Assembly: GCA_016287065.1 (NCBI GenBank)
Contig: JAEEVB010000134.1
Coordinates: forward strand, 1-6,591
DNA from: Muribaculaceae bacterium
GTDB lineage: Bacteria > Bacteroidota > Bacteroidia > Bacteroidales > Muribaculaceae
Direction of reading: 5' to 3'
DNA length: 6,591 bases
This document shows, piece after piece, positions 5,910-6,591 of the stretch. The position numbers and the translations under genes were made by a program. The first letter of the stretch is position 1. Each line of letters starts with the position of its first letter. The notes under the pieces are model-generated. The model was not told the DNA's origin. It searched no databases and was given only the letters and a program-made list of their open reading frames with translations.

Positions 5910-5945
5910 AGTGATTCTTGCCTCTGGCGGGAATCACTTTTTTTT
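5910..5945 (+). terminator. Intrinsic terminator of the BspA-like gene
   Basis: AGTGATTCTTGCC (5910-5922) pairs with GGCGGGAATCACT (5926-5938) around a TCT loop. This is a 13-bp stem with two T-G wobbles, followed directly by a run of eight T (5938-5945). It lies 59 bp after the stop at 5851 and isolates this gene from its downstream paralogue. Confidence 0.9.
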
Positions 5946-6023
5946 GGTAAAAATGGGCTTTTGCACAATAAATAGAAAAGATTATCGTTTATAGATTAAT
6001 ATTAATTTATATAACAAAAGTAG

Positions 6024-6051
6024 TTTGTTATAATTTTTTTCTGTAAATTTG
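6024..6051 (+). promoter_or_regulatory. Bacteroidetes-type promoter of the paralogue at 6074
   Basis: TTTG (6024-6027) and TAAATTTG (6044-6051) are separated by 16 bases, slightly shorter than the common 17-23 spacing, in a very AT-rich region. A start near 6057 would give a leader of under 20 bases before ATG 6074 and almost none before ATG 6062, which favours 6074 as the start. Confidence 0.65.
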
Positions 6052-6073
6052 TAAACTTAAAATGATATTATAT

Positions 6074-6591
6074 ATGCGCAAGATTCAGTTTCTTTTCATC
6101 ATGATGCTGTGTGCCCTGGGCATGCAAGGTGCTAATGTTGAATGCACTGCCGGTGGCTTGTCGGAGAAAGTGACCAACCATAGCATCACAGATCTTACGA
6201 TTACGGGCACCATGGATGCTCGCGACTTCATGTTTATCTCTAATGAATTGAATGAGCTTAAACAGGTCAATCTCTCGCAGGTTACCATAGTTGCCTATGA
6301 TGGCATCAGAACTCCTCTGGTCAATGGTCAGATACTCTTTCCCGCCAATGAGTTGCCTCAGCTATCGTTCTTTGGCAAGAAGCTCACGAGTGTGGTGCTT
6401 CCCACCTCGCTTAAGAGCATAGGCATGGCAGCCTTTGCCGGGTGCAAGCAACTGAAGAGCATCACGTTCCCTTCCAAACTGGCTTCTATTGGCAGTTATG
6501 CATTCAATGGCTCGGGGATCGAAACCGTCAACACACCGGCAGCCAGCAAGACGAGAGGAAAGGGCGCATTTTCTCCGTGCCGCCAGTTAAC
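6074..6591 (+). CDS. 5' part of a second secreted BspA-like LRR_5 protein (cut by window end)
   Basis: The frame stays open to the window end, giving 172 codons. The chosen start gives MRKIQFLFIMMLCALGMQGA, a good signal peptide. ATG 6062 in the same frame would add MILY and is less likely given the promoter position. The N-terminal cap (TVTGT-like ITGTMDARDF, then LNELKQVNLSQVTI) and the first LRR_5 units (LTSVVLPTSLKSIGMAAFAGC, split here as LTSVVLPTSL and KSIGMAAFAGC) align with the protein at 3776, so the two are tandem paralogues. In the last unit the expected small or hydrophobic positions are replaced (SKTRGKGAFSPC), which may reflect divergence or poor sequence at an end. A secreted or surface protein with a solenoid for binding is inferred. 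Whether it also carries a dockerin and sorting domain cannot be seen. Confidence 0.85.
   Translation, partial: MRKIQFLFIMMLCALGMQGANVECTAGGLSEKVTNHSITDLTITGTMDARDFMFISNELNELKQVNLSQVTIVAYDGIRTPLVNGQILFPANELPQLSFFGKKLTSVVLPTSLKSIGMAAFAGCKQLKSITFPSKLASIGSYAFNGSGIETVNTPAASKTRGKGAFSPCRQL

Noticed and set aside
6062..6064. Upstream in-frame ATG as start of the second BspA-like gene
   Set aside because: It would sit only about 10 bases after the -7 box, leaving almost no leader, and adds MILY before an otherwise typical MRK signal peptide start.

Overview
The window comes from a Bacteroidales bacterium, most likely a Prevotella or Muribaculaceae-type gut, oral or rumen commensal. Three things point there: BspA-type leucine-rich surface proteins with dockerin modules, promoters of the Bacteroidetes TTTG / TAnnTTTG type, and start codons in AT-rich leaders without Shine-Dalgarno sequences. 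Every supported gene is on the + strand.

Region 1 (1-2629) is the 3' part of a large surface-protein gene whose start lies upstream of the window. It consists of ~1125-bp modules. Each module holds a solenoid of 26-residue repeats (DUF285 / bacterial surface protein 26-residue repeat type), a capping segment and a beta-rich linker. The gene ends with a type I dockerin. A single in-frame TAG at 668-670 splits it into two same-frame pieces, so it is best read as one gene with a nonsense mutation, a sequencing error or a readthrough codon, not as two genes.

Region 2 (2630-2925) is intergenic. It holds an array of 8-bp repeats, a hairpin whose 3' arm is complementary to every repeat unit, a strong Bacteroidetes promoter and a structured leader. 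Region 3 (2926-3623) is the rplU-rpmA operon (ribosomal proteins L21 and L27), closed by an intrinsic terminator.

Region 4 (3624-5945) carries its own promoter, a complete 691-residue secreted protein and a strong terminator. The protein is arranged as signal peptide, BspA-like LRR_5 solenoid, type I dockerin, cohesin-like beta domain and C-terminal sorting-like domain. Region 5 (5946-6591) has a promoter and the 5' end of a paralogue of that protein, cut by the window end.

Taken together, this is a housekeeping ribosomal operon embedded in a cluster of repeat-rich, probably cell-surface or secreted adhesin-like proteins. The dockerins in two of them and the cohesin-like domain in one suggest, as inference only, that these proteins could assemble with one another or with other surface partners. 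No RNA genes, transposases or CRISPR arrays were seen.
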